A stretch of 58,670 nucleotides of DNA. Origin: Thiotrichales bacterium (GTDB taxonomy: Bacteria; Pseudomonadota; Gammaproteobacteria; Thiomicrospirales; Thiomicrospiraceae). The stretch is taken from positions 1 to 58,670 of the forward strand of contig JAEMQD010000013.1 in assembly GCA_022759035.1 (NCBI GenBank), given 5' to 3'. The notes beneath the pieces were generated by a model. The model saw nothing but the letters and a program-made list of their open reading frames with translations, was not told the DNA's origin and did not search any database. The position numbers and the translations under genes are program-made. Every line of letters starts with the position of its first letter. Within the stretch, counting starts at the first letter, position 1. Positions 58,373-58,670 of the stretch are shown here, piece after piece.

Positions 58373-58670
58373 TTAGCGATACTTTAACAACACAGAAGAA
58401 CGTGCATTTTGTCGATTACTAAAGACAACCAAAATAGACGTACCGCTCGCAGGCAAAGCAACGACATGTGCGTCATTTAATCGCCCTTTATAGTAGCTAT
58501 GATGTTCTGCATCTTCAGCCGAAATGAGTTCTAATGATGCGTTTTTATGTAATGTTAATAACACACCGCCCGCACTTGGCTTATATTCTACTTTCTCCAG
58601 TAGCGATTTAGGATCTATGACCGTCCAATCTGCTGGCAATGACAACAAACCACCACCCTTTGGTAAAGGT
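58373..58670 (-). CDS. C-terminal end of an unknown protein (runs off the window)
   Basis: An open frame of at least 99 codons ends at 58373 and has no start within the window. An apparent TTG start near 58648 is internal, because the frame stays open to the edge. The visible part begins PLPKGGGLLSLPADW and ends SSVLLKYR; it looks soluble, beta-rich and without a recognised motif. An outer-membrane lipoprotein of the BamC/NlpB kind was considered but is not supported. It is 54 bases upstream of dapB on the same strand, so possibly in its operon. Confidence 0.6.
   Translation of the reverse strand, partial: PLPKGGGLLSLPADWTVIDPKSLLEKVEYKPSAGGVLLTLHKNASLELISAEDAEHHSYYKGRLNDAHVVALPASGTSILVVFSNRQNARSSVLLKYR

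Overview
The window is an ordinary, densely packed chromosomal core region of a gammaproteobacterium of low-to-moderate GC content (by eye low to mid 40s percent). No tRNA, rRNA, CRISPR array, insertion sequence or prophage was seen. Gene order follows typical gammaproteobacterial blocks: the fatty-acid cluster yceD-rpmF-plsX-fabHDG-acpP-fabF running into pabB-pabC-mltG-tmk-holB-tatD, then mlaFEDCB-ibaG-murA-hisGDC, petABC-sspAB, kdsC-lptCAB-hpf and dapB-carAB-greA. The species cannot be named from this. The full mevalonate pathway, the short-form HisG and the missing rpoN together argue against an enteric bacterium and fit a lineage off the enteric/pseudomonad mainstream, possibly host-associated. 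That placement is inference.

Layout. 1-2.65 kb (minus): lysS and prfB, the latter with an intact programmed +1 frameshift. 2.65-2.96 kb: a structured intergenic region. 2.96-4.65 kb (plus): trxB, aat. 4.6-16.1 kb (minus): one long, mostly overlapping run from yceD to tatD, with a good promoter almost touching the yceD start codon. 16.2-18.4 kb: yceF (plus) facing a HAD phosphatase and rluC (minus). 18.7-26.5 kb (plus): rne, rpiA, a TlpA-like lipoprotein, hemL, folD, then earP-efp. 26.5-32.7 kb (plus): a six-gene mevalonate operon with its own promoter and terminator. 32.8-36.4 kb (minus): sspB, sspA, petC, petB, petA. 36.5-47.0 kb (minus): a NIF3 gene, hisC, hisD, hisG, murA, ibaG, an ABC exporter pair, mlaB-mlaF and an unrecognised gene. 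47.2-50.5 kb (plus): kdsC, lptC, lptA, lptB, hpf and a small unknown gene. 50.5-58.7 kb (minus): a DUF455 protein, a glycerate kinase, greA, carB, carA, dapB and the end of an unknown gene.

How the genes work together. The window covers fatty-acid initiation and elongation, p-aminobenzoate synthesis, asymmetric-lipid maintenance (Mla) and LPS export (LptCAB), all envelope functions. It also holds the bc1 complex and most of the translation-support set (LysRS, RF2, EF-P with its rhamnosyltransferase, HPF, RluC, Aat). The most distinctive feature is the operon mvaA-fni-mvaS-mvaK1-mvaK2-mvaD. It encodes every step from acetoacetyl-CoA to IPP/DMAPP, where most Gammaproteobacteria use the MEP pathway. 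The EarP/EF-P pair carries Arg32, the residue modified by rhamnosylation.

No clearly new multi-gene system was found. The best leads are the mevalonate operon, the likely leaderless fab-operon transcript, a possible attenuator in the carAB leader, a two-hairpin transcript candidate upstream of trxB, a delta-prime clamp-loader subunit without its zinc module, an HPF-like small gene beside hpf, and the loss of rpoN/ptsN from their usual place.
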